DNA from: Colwellia polaris
Lineage (GTDB): Bacteria; Pseudomonadota; Gammaproteobacteria; Enterobacterales; Alteromonadaceae
Assembly (NCBI RefSeq): GCF_002104515.1
Contig: NZ_NBOE01000010.1
Location: forward strand, 97,864 to 161,863
DNA length: 64,000 bases
Direction of reading: 5' to 3'
The notes below the pieces were generated by a model that was not told the origin of the DNA, ran no database searches, and was given only the letters and a program-made list of their open reading frames with translations. Every line of letters begins with the position of its first letter. Position 1 is the first letter of the stretch. Shown here piece by piece: positions 54,163-64,000 of the stretch. Both the position numbers and the translations under genes were made by a program.

Positions 54163-54450
54163 AACTACAGCTACAGTTAAGGTTGATACTTTATTTATAA
54201 CATTGTTGTAGGTACTCAGCTAGCAAATTTTGTACGTAGTCTGGAGGAAACGTAAGAATATCGGGTGATGTATTTTATAATCTTACTTTTTCAGTAAGTT
54301 TTTTTAACACGTTTTTAAGCTCTTATTCAACATAAAAGCTTTTATATCAATTTTTGTTAACTCAACAAATACGTTAAGTAATATGTTAATGTCGGTACCA
54401 AGTAATAACTAGATAAACTTATTTATTTCTGAATAAGCGTAGGTAATTAC

Positions 54451-55017
54451 TTAATTATTGCACTTTATTTTAACGCCTGTACGCCTAATATTTGTATTGT
54501 TGGTTTTGCTAGATGCACTGACATAAGCTCTACCCGAGCTAGCTACCACAATGCCTCTATTTTTGTCATTATGAAACTCTGGGCAGTAGCTAAATGTAGC
54601 GTTTTGCCCCCAACCTGCTAAATGTCCTGTCGAAGCATAAGTTAAGCCAATGCGAGTTTTGCCATATTGTAATTTGTCACCAACTTTTATTGCGGACTTA
54701 TTAGCGACAATTTGTTCGTTTAATTCTGGTTCAAATACTTTATTATTGTTGCTGTCTGTAAATACGCTCAGTTCTTGATGCCATAAATTTTTACATTTAC
54801 CTTTATTACTTAATGGGCACAAAGTTACGCTGGTATTATTAGTTAAAGCACTGTTTCTTGCCGTTAAAATTAACCGATGTAGGCTAAAAATTTCATTATC
54901 AACGCGGGTAAAAACAATGAAATTATTAAGGCTGGGAACGCCAATAGAGATTAAGCTCATCATAATGGCAAGCCCAACCATAGTTTCGATAATAGTGAAT
55001 CCTTTGCACTTTGACAT
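54451..55017 (-). CDS. fimT: FimT/GspH-family type IV pseudopilin (second)
   Basis: A 188-aa paralogue of the preceding protein: cleavage site CKG^FTIIETMVGLAIMMSLISIG, then VDNEIFSLHRLILTARNSAL and VTLCPLSNKGKCKNLW. The end VASSGRAYVSASS parallels the GRVY of the first copy. Sequence is clearly similar yet diverged, so this is an old duplication. The tail ends GVKIKCNN. As minor pseudopilins they could join the pilus tip; one or both may bind DNA. The 288-bp gap between them has no clear feature. Confidence 0.87.
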   Translation of the reverse strand: MSKCKGFTIIETMVGLAIMMSLISIGVPSLNNFIVFTRVDNEIFSLHRLILTARNSALTNNTSVTLCPLSNKGKCKNLWHQELSVFTDSNNNKVFEPELNEQIVANKSAIKVGDKLQYGKTRIGLTYASTGHLAGWGQNATFSYCPEFHNDKNRGIVVASSGRAYVSASSKTNNTNIRRTGVKIKCNN

Positions 55018-55095
55018 AACAACTATTCCTTAGTTGAATAAACTTTTCAGTGCTAGGTATAGTCAATAATATCGAAACTTTCCAAGCTAAATTAA

Positions 55096-55929
55096 CTAAT
55101 TTTCATATATTGTTGGAATTGGTGAACGCTTATGTTGAGTTTTCAAATAGATAGCAATAATTTTTTCTTCAACTGATTTATCTGTATTTTTACCTTCTAA
55201 GAAATCATCTAACTGGTCGTAACTTAATCCTAAGGCATCTTCATCTGTTTTGCTTGGAGCTAACTCTTCTAAATCAGCCGTAGGGGCTTTATCGGTTAAT
55301 TGGCTTGGAGCGCCTAAAGTTCTGGCAATTTGCTTTACTTGTCGTTTTGACAAGCCAAACAATGGAGCAAGATCACAAGCACCGTCACCCCATTTAGTAA
55401 AAAAGCCGGTAATATTTTCAGCAGAATGATCTGTACCTAAAACTAAGCCGCCTAATATTCCTGCAATGTGGTACTGCATTACCATGCGAGATCGTGCTTT
55501 AACATTACCTTTAGAAAAGTCTATTTGTGCAGCTGATGCGGTTAACAGTTCTGCGCTTTTAAGGGCGTTAATAGTTTCGTTGTGAATACCATCGGCACCC
55601 GCTAGGATATTTGTAGTTAAACTATGCGAAGGCTTTATAAAATCGAGTGCTAATTGTGCATCGTCTTCATCGGCTTGTATATTAAACGGAAGTCTGACTG
55701 CTATAAACTGATAGCGCTTTGTGCTTTCATTGTTTATAGCATCAATAGCGAGCTGTGCTAAACGTCCACAAGTTGAAGAGTCAACACCACCACTGATGCC
55801 CAAAACAAGTGTATTCAAGCCAGATTGAACCAGTTTGTTTTTGATAAAATCTACTCGACGTTCAATTTCAAACGTAGGATTAATTTCAGGTAATACCTTC
55901 ATCTCATTGATTATTGCCTGGGCGTCCAT
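55096..55929 (-). CDS. nadE: Ammonia-dependent NAD(+) synthetase
   Basis: A 277-aa enzyme that amidates NaAD to NAD. The ATP-binding P-loop is [13 protein letters not shown]. Later motifs are [28 protein letters not shown] and [18 protein letters not shown], a match to the NH3-dependent class without the glutaminase domain. Length equals that of E. coli NadE (275). It is convergent with the fimT pair and divergent from glnB, with a 186-bp gap. Confidence 0.96.
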   Translation of the reverse strand: MDAQAIINEMKVLPEINPTFEIERRVDFIKNKLVQSGLNTLVLGISGGVDSSTCGRLAQLAIDAINNESTKRYQFIAVRLPFNIQADEDDAQLALDFIKPSHSLTTNILAGADGIHNETINALKSAELLTASAAQIDFSKGNVKARSRMVMQYHIAGILGGLVLGTDHSAENITGFFTKWGDGACDLAPLFGLSKRQVKQIARTLGAPSQLTDKAPTADLEELAPSKTDEDALGLSYDQLDDFLEGKNTDKSVEEKIIAIYLKTQHKRSPIPTIYEN

Positions 55930-56106
55930 AAAATTTCCTTCTGATAGTAAGTAGATTATAAGTTTTAGCTGTTTTGAGCCACTATATGGTCAGTGTAGCA
56001 AAGTCTAACTTCGATTAGAACTTTTGCACTATAGCTGTACAAATACTTGCTATTATGTAGATAATGATAGTTATCAGTATATTCCGATGCGTAAATCAAC
56101 TTATAG

Positions 56107-56454
<348 letters not shown>

Positions 56455-56483
56455 TCAATGATAATTATCGTAAATAACACATA

Positions 56484-56514
56484 AAAAAATACCAGCAGAT
56501 GCTGGTATTTTTGT
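56484..56514. terminator. Bidirectional terminator between glnB and bamD
   Basis: Stem AATACCAGC / GCTGGTATT with an AGAT loop and A/T runs on both sides, between convergent genes. Confidence 0.92.
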
Positions 56515-56564
56515 TTTCAGAGTTAATGTTTTACGTAATAAACAATTGTGTATTGTTGAAAACT

Positions 56565-57329
56565 CTATTTAGACACTAACGGATTATTAGGATAGTTAGC
56601 CGCTAATACTTGTTTAGCGTTAACCTGTAGATCAGTTAATCCTAATTTGTCATAACAGAAAACCATAATTTCCAATGCTTCTTCTGTTTCTGCGCTAGGA
56701 GAAAAGTATTCTACAATATATTTCCCTCTATTCGCTGCAGAAACATAAGCTTCACGCTTTAAGTAATAGCGTGCAACAGACAGCTCATATTTAGCTAAGC
56801 GTGATTTTATCGCGATCATACGTTGACGAGAGTCCGCTGCATATTTACTTTCAGGGTATTTCTCTAATAGTGTTTTTAAATCTTTAAATGCCTCGCGAGC
56901 AGCTGTTGGATCACGGTCTGAACGATCGATGCCTGCTAAGTTTTGAAATAAATTTTCTTGCGTAGCCACATTTATTAAAGCACGCATGTAATAAACGTAG
57001 TCTATGTTGGCATGTGAAGGGTTTAATCTTAAAAATCTATCTGTTAAGGCTAGTCCTTGCGCCGCATTTCCACTCTTGTAATAAGCGTAAATTAAATCTA
57101 ATTGAACTTGATGAGAGATAGGACCATAAGGAAATCGTGAATCTATCGCCGATAATATTTGAATTGCCTTTTGATACAATCCATTGTCAAGTGATTGTCT
57201 AGCATCAGAAAATAATGCTTGGGCAGATTTATCTGGTACCTTTTGTATATCTTTTTCGTTTGTACCTGAGCAACCTGTAATTGCTAATACTAGTGCAAGG
57301 CACATTATTTTTATTGTCACTTTTTCCAT
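56565..57329 (-). CDS. bamD: Outer membrane assembly lipoprotein BamD
   Basis: A 254-aa lipoprotein of the BAM complex. The signal ends LAITGC, with the lipid Cys near 19. TPR-like repeats are visible: QALFSDARQSLDNGLYQKAI, FPYGPISHQVQLDLIYAYYKSG, and LLEKYPESKYAADSRQRM. It works with BamA in inserting outer-membrane beta-barrels. I place the start at ATG 57329 (MEKVTIKIM), since the upstream in-frame ATG at 57344 would lengthen the signal. It is divergent from rluD, exactly as in E. coli. Confidence 0.95.
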   Translation of the reverse strand: MEKVTIKIMCLALVLAITGCSGTNEKDIQKVPDKSAQALFSDARQSLDNGLYQKAIQILSAIDSRFPYGPISHQVQLDLIYAYYKSGNAAQGLALTDRFLRLNPSHANIDYVYYMRALINVATQENLFQNLAGIDRSDRDPTAAREAFKDLKTLLEKYPESKYAADSRQRMIAIKSRLAKYELSVARYYLKREAYVSAANRGKYIVEYFSPSAETEEALEIMVFCYDKLGLTDLQVNAKQVLAANYPNNPLVSK

Positions 57330-57481
57330 AGACTTCAATATCACTACTTTGTTTTAGTTAAAATAAATATCTTCCTCACTATAATTACTTAATGTAATTG
57401 CTTTAGCAAAGAGGTAAAATAAGCACTGGCATTCTAACCTAGCAATCCTGCCTTGCACAGTGCTAATTAATAGAGAGTTTA

Positions 57482-58459
57482 ATGGCTGAGATAATTCAAC
57501 ACCGGGACACGGTTCCCGAATCATGCTTAGGCAAACGTTTCGACCAGACTTTGGCGGAAATGTTCCCTGATTATTCACGTTCACGTTTAAAAGAGTGGAT
57601 TTTAGCCGGTCATGTAACGGTTAACGACATTGTAGTCGATGTACCTCGCGAAAAAATGTTCGGTGGTGAGCTAATTGCCATCAACACAGAAGTTGAAGCA
57701 GAAGTACGTTTTAAAGCGCAAGATTTACCACTAAATATTGTTTACGAAGATGACGATATTTTAGTTATCAACAAACCTGCGGGTTTTGTTGTTCACCCAG
57801 GTGCGGGTAACCCTGATGGTACAGTGCTTAACGCCTTACTTCATCACTGCCCGCAGCTAGATGTTGTGCCACGTGCAGGTATTGTGCACCGTTTAGATAA
57901 AGACACAACTGGCTTAATGGTAGTAGCAAAAACGATTGCAGCTCAAACTAACCTAGTTGAGTCATTGCAAGCGCGCGAAATTACCCGTGAGTATGAAGCT
58001 ATTGCAAATGGCATTATGACCGCTGGTGGCTTGGTCGATGAACCGATTGGTCGTCATGCAACAAAACGCACACATATGGCGGTAACCTTTTCAGGTCGTC
58101 CTTCGGTGACACATTACCGAGTAATGGAAAAGTTTAGGTTGCATACCCGTTTGCGTTTACGTCTTGAAACAGGACGCACACACCAAATTCGTGTACATAT
58201 GGCGCATATAACGCATCCACTTGTTGGTGATCCTGTTTATGGCGGCCGACCTCGTCCACCGAAAAATGCCTCGGAAGAGTTGCGTGATATGCTACGTCAA
58301 TTTAAACGTCAAGCTTTGCATGCAGCAATGTTATCTTTGTACCACCCAATTACCGGCGTACAAATGACATGGCATGCCGATGTGCCTGAAGATATGGTGG
58401 CACTAGCTGATATCTTACGTACAGATACAAAAAATAATCTCGTTGATAGTGATTACTAA
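57482..58459 (+). CDS. rluD: 23S rRNA pseudouridine synthase RluD
   Basis: A 325-aa enzyme that makes pseudouridines 1911, 1915 and 1917 in helix 69 of 23S rRNA. An S4 RNA-binding domain lies at about 18-75 (GKRFDQTLAEMFPDYSRSRL). The catalytic Asp is in GIVHRLDKDTTGLMV near 139. Further motifs are INKPAGFVVHPGAGN, LETGRTHQIRVHM and HPLVGDPVYGG. Length is that of RluD (326). It is divergent from bamD, and its end overlaps pgeF by 17 bp. Confidence 0.96.
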   Translation: MAEIIQHRDTVPESCLGKRFDQTLAEMFPDYSRSRLKEWILAGHVTVNDIVVDVPREKMFGGELIAINTEVEAEVRFKAQDLPLNIVYEDDDILVINKPAGFVVHPGAGNPDGTVLNALLHHCPQLDVVPRAGIVHRLDKDTTGLMVVAKTIAAQTNLVESLQAREITREYEAIANGIMTAGGLVDEPIGRHATKRTHMAVTFSGRPSVTHYRVMEKFRLHTRLRLRLETGRTHQIRVHMAHITHPLVGDPVYGGRPRPPKNASEELRDMLRQFKRQALHAAMLSLYHPITGVQMTWHADVPEDMVALADILRTDTKNNLVDSDY

Positions 58460-59282
58460 ATCTGTTGATAACATAACGTTTATTGAATGGCCAACATCAA
58501 AGGTGTTGGCCTTTACGACTAACCGATTATCAGCCACTAAAAGCCCTTTGCCAACAAGCGCTAAAAATACAATACTTGCTGATAATATTCAAACCAGTAT
58601 TGGCCCGTCACTTTCAATGTTTGATGCCTTTAATTTAGGCGATCATGTTGATGACTGCCCCAATACCGTTACTCAAAATAGAAAGTCACTTTTAGCATAC
58701 TTGCCTGTAGCAACAAAAATTCAATGGTTAACTCAAGTTCATGGAAATAATGTTGTTGTAGTTGAGCAACACCATGATAAACCTTTGGTAGCCGATGCCG
58801 CGATAACGCGTAATAAAAAAATAGCATTAGCTATTATGACGGCAGATTGTTTACCTATTTTAGTTTCTAATAGCGATGGTAGCGAAATCGCTGCTATTCA
58901 TGCTGGCTGGCGACCATTAGCAGCAAATATTATTGAACGTACACTAAAATTAATGCATAGCCCAGTAAATGAACTTTATGTTTGGTTGGGACCTTGTATT
59001 GGTGAGCATGTATTTGAAGTTGGTGAGGAGGTTAAACACGCTTTCTGCCAAAACTCCATAAAGTACAAACAAGCTTTTAAACCTGTATCATCAGAAAAAG
59101 GTGATAAGAAAAAGTACCTTGCTAATTTACACATGATGGCGCAATTACAACTTTTAGATTTAGGCGTTAAAAATATTTCTGCGCTTGATGAGTGTACTTT
59201 TTCCTTGAATCAAAAATATTACTCTTATCGAAGAGATGGTTTAACAGGAAGAATGGCGAGCATAATATCTAGTAATTCATGA
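58443..59282 (+). CDS. pgeF: Purine nucleoside phosphorylase/laccase-domain protein PgeF (YfiH)
   Basis: A 279-aa multicopper-oxidase-like YfiH-family protein. Conserved blocks are WLTQVHGNNVVVVEQ, ADAAITRNKKIALAIMTADCLPILV, IAAIHAGWRPLAANII and WLGPCIGEHVFEVGEEV, which carry the His/Cys metal site. E. coli YfiH corrects mis-incorporated serine in peptidoglycan precursors, and the family also has reported laccase and purine nucleoside activities. The TTG start at 58443 overlaps rluD; GTG at 58449 is a close alternative. Its position between rluD and clpB is conserved. Confidence 0.92.
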   Translation: MIVITKSVDNITFIEWPTSKVLAFTTNRLSATKSPLPTSAKNTILADNIQTSIGPSLSMFDAFNLGDHVDDCPNTVTQNRKSLLAYLPVATKIQWLTQVHGNNVVVVEQHHDKPLVADAAITRNKKIALAIMTADCLPILVSNSDGSEIAAIHAGWRPLAANIIERTLKLMHSPVNELYVWLGPCIGEHVFEVGEEVKHAFCQNSIKYKQAFKPVSSEKGDKKKYLANLHMMAQLQLLDLGVKNISALDECTFSLNQKYYSYRRDGLTGRMASIISSNS

Positions 59283-59349
59283 GCGTGTTTTACCTCTTAC
59301 TTTTAATCTATCATTCGTTGATCTGCATCAAATATTTTACATGCCACTG

Positions 59350-59377
59350 CTTGAAAAGTCCTCATTCTGTCCTTATA
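59350..59377 (+). promoter_or_regulatory. Candidate heat-shock (sigma-32) promoter of clpB
   Basis: CTTGAAA at 59350-59356 is a perfect sigma-32 -35 element, with TCCTTATA 13 bp later where CCCCATNT is expected (partial match). About 52 nt separate it from the clpB ATG. clpB is a classic sigma-32 target. Confidence 0.5.
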
Positions 59378-59428
59378 ACAAAGGTAACTAAACTGTAAGC
59401 CCAGTAATATGGCATTAGGAGAACGTTA

Positions 59429-62017
59429 ATGCGTTTAGACCGATTTACTCAAACATTTCAAGTTGCAATATCTGATGCACAATCAATAGCATTAGGTAAA
59501 GATCATCAATTTATAGAACCAATACATTTAATGCTAGCGTTACTAAATCAAAACACCAGTAGCATTATCCCCTTATTAAAAAGTGCAGGTATTAATGTAC
59601 GCACGCTAAGAACTCAAGTCGAAACGGCTATTGATGAATTAGCACAAGTTTCTGGAACCGGCGGTGAAGTTCAGTTGTCTGGTGCTATGGGCAACATTTT
59701 AAATCTTTGTGATAAATTTGCACAAAAGCACGGCGATAAATTTATTTCCTCTGAAATTTTTATTCTGGCGGCACTGCAAGATAAAGGTAAACTTGGCCAA
59801 ATTCTCAAAAATCTTGGCGCAAGCGAGCAACGCGTACAAGACGCTATAGTACACATTCGAGGCGGAAAAAATGTTGATGATGCTAATGCAGAAGAAGTAC
59901 GTCAAGCACTCGACAAATATACGGTTGATTTAACTGAACGAGCTGAACAAGGTAGGCTAGACCCAGTAATTGGCCGAGATGATGAAATCAGAAGAACAAT
60001 ACAAGTACTACAACGTCGCACTAAAAATAACCCGGTATTAATTGGTCAACCTGGTGTAGGTAAAACTGCCATTGTTGAAGGATTAGCACAGCGTATTGTT
60101 GATCACGAAGTACCTGAAGGCATTAGAAATAAACGAGTACTTTCGCTTGATATGGGAGCTCTAGTTGCTGGAGCTAAGTATCGCGGTGAATTTGAAGAAC
60201 GCCTTAAAGCTGTTCTGAGTGAGCTAAATCAACTCGAAGGTCAGGTAATATTATTCATCGATGAACTACATACTATGGTAGGGGCGGGTAAAGGCGACGG
60301 TGCTATGGATGCAGGAAATATGCTAAAACCTGCACTCGCTAGAGGTGACTTACATTGTGTCGGCGCAACTACCTTAGATGAATATCGTCAATATATTGAA
60401 AAAGATGCTGCTTTAGAACGCCGTTTTCAAAAAGTTTTGGTTGAAGAGCCAAGTGTAGAAGACACTATTGCGATTTTACGCGGGCTTAAAGAGCGTTATG
60501 AATTACATCATAATGTAGAAATTACTGATCCAGCCATTGTTGCCGCTGCTACTTTATCTCATCGATATGTTAGTGACAGACAACTTCCCGATAAAGCAAT
60601 TGACCTTATTGATGAAGCCGCATCAAGTATTCGTATGCAAATGGATTCAAAGCCAGAGCATTTAGATCGATTAGAGCGCCGTTTAATTCAGTTAAAACTG
60701 GAACAAAGAGCATTATTAAAAGATTCTGATACCGCGTCAAAAAAACGTTTAGAGCTAATTTCAGACGATATAACGACTTGCCAAATTAGTTATGATGAAT
60801 TAGACGAAGTATGGAAAACAGAAAAAGCGGCACTGCATGGTACACAGGCGATTAAAACCGACTTAGAGAAAGCTCGAATAGAACTAGAAGCTGCACGCCG
60901 TGTTGGTGATCTAAACTCCATGGCAGAACTGCAATATAGCCGTATCCCCGATCTTGAAAAACAGCTTGATCTGGCGAGCCAAGCCGAAATGCAAGAAATG
61001 ACCTTATTAAAAAATAAAGTCACTGATGTTGAAATCGCTGACGTATTAAGTCGCGCAACCGGAATACCAGTAGCAAAAATGCTTGAAGGTGAAAGTGATA
61101 AATTGTTACACATGGAAGATAACCTTCACAAGCGAGTAATAGGACAATCTGAAGCAGTGGTGTCTGTGTCAAACGCTATTCGAAGATCAAGAGCGGGTTT
61201 AGCTGACCCTGATCAACCAATAGGTTCATTTTTATTTCTTGGGCCAACAGGGGTTGGTAAAACAGAATTAACAAAGGCTTTAGCACATTTTCTTTTTGAT
61301 AGTGAAGACTCGTTGGTTCGGGTTGATATGTCTGAATTTATGGAGAAACACTCTGTAGCCCGTTTAGTTGGAGCGCCCCCTGGTTATGTTGGCTATGAAG
61401 AAGGTGGCTATTTAACAGAGGCGGTAAGGCGTAAACCTTATTCTGTTATATTGCTTGATGAAATTGAAAAAGCGCATCCTGATGTTTTTAATATTCTATT
61501 GCAAGTACTAGACGATGGTAGGCTGACTGACGGCCAAGGTAGAACCGTTGATTTTAAAAATACCGTGATCATTATGACTTCAAACATTGGCTCTGACATT
61601 ATTCAAGAATACGGTGATGACAGCCAATATCAGCAAATGAAAACACGTGTTATGGCTGAACTTGGTCAACATTTTAAACCAGAGTTTATAAACCGTGTTG
61701 ATGAAACAGTGGTTTTTCATCCGCTACTTTCTGAACAAATTAAAAGTATTGCGAGTATACAAGTATCAGCTTTGATCAAGCGATTAGAAGAACGAGATAT
61801 CAGCATGACAGTGTCTGAAGAGGCCTTATCGTTTGTTGCAGCTGCCGGATTTGACCCTATTTTTGGCGCTAGGCCTTTAAAGAGGTCAATACAACATGAA
61901 ATTGAAAATCCACTAGCACATCGGTTACTTGCAAATGAGTTTTCAGCAGGAGATCATATTTTAGTGGAACTAAATGACAATAGCTTAACATTCACTGTTA
62001 ATAATTTGGAACATTAA
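59429..62017 (+). CDS. clpB: ATP-dependent disaggregase ClpB
   Basis: An 862-aa Hsp100 chaperone that extracts proteins from aggregates together with DnaK. There is a Clp-N domain at about 1-145. NBD1 has Walker [10 protein letters not shown] near 206 and Walker [17 protein letters not shown] coiled-coil middle domain spans about 410-520. NBD2 has Walker [10 protein letters not shown] near 605 and the sensor region [11 protein letters not shown]. It has no ClpP-binding IGF loop, as expected. Length equals E. coli ClpB (857). It is monocistronic, with a possible heat-shock promoter. Confidence 0.98.
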   Translation: MRLDRFTQTFQVAISDAQSIALGKDHQFIEPIHLMLALLNQNTSSIIPLLKSAGINVRTLRTQVETAIDELAQVSGTGGEVQLSGAMGNILNLCDKFAQKHGDKFISSEIFILAALQDKGKLGQILKNLGASEQRVQDAIVHIRGGKNVDDANAEEVRQALDKYTVDLTERAEQGRLDPVIGRDDEIRRTIQVLQRRTKNNPVLIGQPGVGKTAIVEGLAQRIVDHEVPEGIRNKRVLSLDMGALVAGAKYRGEFEERLKAVLSELNQLEGQVILFIDELHTMVGAGKGDGAMDAGNMLKPALARGDLHCVGATTLDEYRQYIEKDAALERRFQKVLVEEPSVEDTIAILRGLKERYELHHNVEITDPAIVAAATLSHRYVSDRQLPDKAIDLIDEAASSIRMQMDSKPEHLDRLERRLIQLKLEQRALLKDSDTASKKRLELISDDITTCQISYDELDEVWKTEKAALHGTQAIKTDLEKARIELEAARRVGDLNSMAELQYSRIPDLEKQLDLASQAEMQEMTLLKNKVTDVEIADVLSRATGIPVAKMLEGESDKLLHMEDNLHKRVIGQSEAVVSVSNAIRRSRAGLADPDQPIGSFLFLGPTGVGKTELTKALAHFLFDSEDSLVRVDMSEFMEKHSVARLVGAPPGYVGYEEGGYLTEAVRRKPYSVILLDEIEKAHPDVFNILLQVLDDGRLTDGQGRTVDFKNTVIIMTSNIGSDIIQEYGDDSQYQQMKTRVMAELGQHFKPEFINRVDETVVFHPLLSEQIKSIASIQVSALIKRLEERDISMTVSEEALSFVAAAGFDPIFGARPLKRSIQHEIENPLAHRLLANEFSAGDHILVELNDNSLTFTVNNLEH

Positions 62018-62053
62018 GCTATTCACTGTAAAGAAGGGCGTTTAAAGCTTAAT

Positions 62054-62107
62054 AGGTAGAAGTATAGAGTTCATTACTCAGTACAATAAACTTCTACCTG
62101 CTTTTTA
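62054..62107 (+). terminator. Terminator after clpB
   Basis: A 10-bp stem AGGTAGAAGT / ACTTCTACCT with a 26-nt loop and CTTTTTATT afterwards. Its right arm overlaps the last codons of the convergent DUF4124 gene. Confidence 0.55.
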
Positions 62108-62517
62108 TTCATCTCTAATTGTTGTTGTTTTTCTAAGGCGCCTAAAACTTTCACATTACCTTGTTCGTCTTTATATTGAATTTTATCAAAATTTTGTAAA
62201 GTGCTGAGATTATCTTTTGCTGTAATACATTTATCCTGATTCATACTGTCAATTGCTTCATTGTTTTCTTCAGCTGACAAAAGACTATTGTCACTCACTT
62301 GTTCACTATTCGCGGTTTTATCTTTTTCTATAGTGGCTGAAGATTTCTGATTATTAGCCATACTAACTTCAATGTAATCGTCATGTTCAGGTTGATTCTG
62401 ACTAAAATGGACTACATCTTCCTTGTCAATCCAACGATAAATAGTGATTTGTTCGGCTGCGAAAACATCGGAATACACTAATATCATCGAAAAAAGCGAC
62501 AATGCCTTAATATTCAT
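62074..62517 (-). CDS. DUF4124 domain-containing secreted protein
   Basis: A 147-aa exported protein. A signal peptide at 1-20 ends SDVFAA. The DUF4124 motif ITIYRWIDKEDVVHFSQNQPE follows, which has the family W-x-D-x-x-G/V-x-x-hydrophobic-S pattern. The middle is a charged low-complexity linker (about 60-105), and the C-terminal region has coiled-coil character (LEKQQQLEMNKKQVEV). Two Cys (in DKCITAK and VYCTE) may pair. The function of DUF4124 proteins is unknown; many are envelope proteins. Confidence 0.85.
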   Translation of the reverse strand: MNIKALSLFSMILVYSDVFAAEQITIYRWIDKEDVVHFSQNQPEHDDYIEVSMANNQKSSATIEKDKTANSEQVSDNSLLSAEENNEAIDSMNQDKCITAKDNLSTLQNFDKIQYKDEQGNVKVLGALEKQQQLEMNKKQVEVYCTE

Positions 62518-62749
62518 AACGGTACCTATTCATAAATTAATTCTTATATTGCTAATATTTAATTACATTTGAAATGACTAATAACGACATAAATGTAATA
62601 TCTACTGTGTTTTATAGCAACACAAAGAGAAGTTTACAAATTTTTATCTTTTTATTAATCATTCATTTGTACTACAACTAACGTATATAAATAAACTTAT
62701 GGTAGATTATCCCCCTATAATTTTATTTAACTTATTTACGGTTTTATCT

Positions 62750-63583
62750 ATGCCTGACAAAAATAATGATGATTCGTTACAAACTCGCGGAATTTACCTT
62801 TTACCTAATTTACTGACTACAGCAGGTTTATTTTCGGGGTTTTATGCTGTTGTATCATCAATGAATGGTCACTTTATCAGTGCTGCTGTTGCAATTTTTA
62901 TTGCCATGATTTTTGATGGCTTAGATGGTCGAGTTGCTAGAATGACGAATACACAAAGTGAGTTCGGCGCAGAATACGACAGCATGGCTGATATGTTATC
63001 TTTTGGTATTGCGCCAGGTATTGTTGCTTATAATTGGGCACTATCAAGTTTCGGTAAATTTGGTTGGTTAGCTGCTTTCGTCTATGTAGCTTGTGCAGCA
63101 TTGCGACTAGCAAGGTTTAATACCCAAGTTGGTATAGCAGATAAACGATACTTTCAAGGTTTAGCTAGTCCAGCTGCAGCAGGTGTTGTAGCCAGTATTA
63201 TATGGGTTGGAAGCGAATACCAAATTAATGGGCAGGATTATGGCTATATCATTGGTTTAATTACCATTGTAATGGGGCTGCTAATGGTCAGTAACTTTAG
63301 ATATAACAGTTTTAAAGAAGTTGACTGGAAAGGTAAAGTAAACTTTGTTGTTGTATTACTTATAGTATTAGCATTTGTCGTTGTTGCTTCTAGCCCAGAA
63401 AATATCCTACTAATAATATTTGGTTTATATGCTTGCTCTGGTCCGTTTACAACTATTCGATCTGTTAAGAAGTTAAAACTAGAGCATGTAGTCGGCGACG
63501 ACCAAGATGCTGATTTTAAAAGTGCCAATGTAAGTAAAGATTCGAATAGCACTGATGAAAACACTAAGTCAAAAAGTAATTAG
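62750..63583 (+). CDS. pssA: CDP-diacylglycerol--serine O-phosphatidyltransferase
   Basis: A 277-aa membrane enzyme making phosphatidylserine, the precursor of phosphatidylethanolamine. The CDP-alcohol phosphatidyltransferase motif DGLDGRVARMTNTQSEFGAEYDSMAD supplies the catalytic D-x2-D-G-x2-A-R-x8-G-x3-D-x3-D pattern. About eight hydrophobic helices and a polar C-terminal tail follow. It is the integral membrane type, not the E. coli soluble PLD-type PssA. I chose ATG 62750 (MPDKNNDD); an in-frame ATG at 62699 would add a hydrophobic stretch, and neither has a strong ribosome site. Confidence 0.9.
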   Translation: MPDKNNDDSLQTRGIYLLPNLLTTAGLFSGFYAVVSSMNGHFISAAVAIFIAMIFDGLDGRVARMTNTQSEFGAEYDSMADMLSFGIAPGIVAYNWALSSFGKFGWLAAFVYVACAALRLARFNTQVGIADKRYFQGLASPAAAGVVASIIWVGSEYQINGQDYGYIIGLITIVMGLLMVSNFRYNSFKEVDWKGKVNFVVVLLIVLAFVVVASSPENILLIIFGLYACSGPFTTIRSVKKLKLEHVVGDDQDADFKSANVSKDSNSTDENTKSKSN

Positions 63584-63681
63584 TCTAAATAAATGATTTA
63601 AACTAAAAGCTTTCATAAAGCAGGTCTAAAACACTTTATTACAGATTGAAATTTTATAAATGTACAAATGATAAAGTTCAA

Positions 63682-63708
63682 AGAAGCGCTAGTTTAGCGC
63701 TTCTTTTG
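63682..63708 (+). terminator. Rho-independent terminator after pssA
   Basis: Stem AGAAGCGCT / AGCGCTTCT with an AGTTT loop and a short T-run, about 100 nt past the pssA stop. Confidence 0.88.
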
Positions 63709-63789
63709 CATATTTAGCGTGAAAAACATACGGTATGTTCAATTAAAAAGCAAACAAACACTTTTATGCAATTTAATGACAATTAGCGG

Positions 63790-63817
63790 TTGACGTGAGG
63801 TCAAAAATCTCTAAAAT
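63790..63817 (+). promoter_or_regulatory. Stable-RNA-type promoter P1
   Basis: TTGACG (63790-63795) and TAAAAT (63812-63817) with 16-bp spacing and a GCGC discriminator directly after the -10, typical of rRNA/tRNA promoters under stringent control. No ORF of substance follows in the window. Confidence 0.75.
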
Positions 63818-63958
63818 GCGCTCCACTTCTTCGGGACAAGTCGAAGAGGTTGTTTTAATGAGTTATCTAGCGCGGTTTAGGCTAAATTAGTTAACTTAAC
63901 GTTTTAAAGGTTCGTTTCGAAAGTTTTAAAAACTTTTAAAATAAATTCAAATAAAACG

Positions 63959-63986
63959 TTGACATTGAAACAGAGTTGCGTAGAAT
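63959..63986 (+). promoter_or_regulatory. Stable-RNA-type promoter P2
   Basis: Consensus TTGACA (63959-63964) and TAGAAT (63981-63986), 16 bp apart, again with a GCGC discriminator and an AT-rich UP-element-like stretch upstream (about 63920-63957). This tandem P1-P2 arrangement suggests an rRNA operon starting just past the window end. Confidence 0.8.
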
Positions 63987-64000
63987 GCGCATCTCGCTTC

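Noticed and set aside
53711..54211. 166-aa plus-strand frame opposite the first fimT
   Set aside because: Antisense to a pseudopilin with a clear prepilin site. Hydrophobic look comes from the reverse of Asn/Ser-rich codons.

Overview
The window looks like chromosomal DNA from a marine gammaproteobacterium of the Alteromonadales, most likely Colwelliaceae (Colwellia/Thalassotalea-like). This rests on low GC, AT-rich intergenic DNA, protein similarity recognised by eye, and conserved gene order (bamD<>rluD-pgeF-clpB, ileS-lspA-fkpB-ispH-pilVWXY1E, lolCDE, msbA-lpxK-ycaR-kdsB). No database search was possible. Most of the window is core housekeeping DNA. I found no prophage, transposase, CRISPR array or tRNA gene.

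Layout. 1-3.9 kb: a minus-strand vitamin B12 locus (btuD-btuC-cobO-btuF, the last cut by the window edge), preceded by a recognisable cobalamin riboswitch. 3.9-6 kb: an M13 metallopeptidase lipoprotein. 6.3-9.7 kb: lipoprotein export operon lolC-lolD-lolE, where LolD has a tandem-repeat N-terminus. 9.8-17.1 kb: DUF2062 protein, comEC (DNA uptake), then the LPS genes msbA, lpxK, ycaR and kdsB. 17.2-29.9 kb: azlCD exporter, acyltransferase, ribosome factors hpf and arfB, nudC, a cyclophilin with a GlyGly-CTERM-like tail, a signal peptidase, an rRNA/tRNA methyltransferase-like protein, a cold-shock gene with a long leader, zapE, yggN-like, tapT and DUF3010. 30-38.6 kb: M3 peptidase, TPR lipoprotein, TlpA-like thioredoxin, GMC oxidoreductase with a 13-copy hexanucleotide repeat just upstream, M49-like peptidase and rpsT.

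39-55 kb: murJ, ribF, ileS, lspA, fkpB and ispH, followed by a type IV pilus minor-pilin operon (pilV-pilW-pilX-pilY1-pilE-tapY2-like) and two convergent FimT/GspH-type pseudopilins. With comEC elsewhere in the window, these pilins point to surface pili and possibly natural transformation. 55-64 kb: nadE, glnB, bamD, rluD, pgeF, clpB, a DUF4124 protein and pssA. The last 210 bases hold two strong promoters with GCGC discriminators, the pattern expected upstream of an rRNA operon lying just past the window end.

Many genes serve the cell envelope: Lol transport, LspA, BamD, MsbA/LpxK/KdsB, MurJ, LepB, and several lipoproteins that would use that machinery. The less ordinary signals are repeats: a 57-bp element in two inverted copies, a ~245-bp palindromic element with 25-bp terminal inverted repeats, the hexamer microsatellite, and in-frame repeats in LolD and PilY1. 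I did not find a convincing wholly new multi-gene system.
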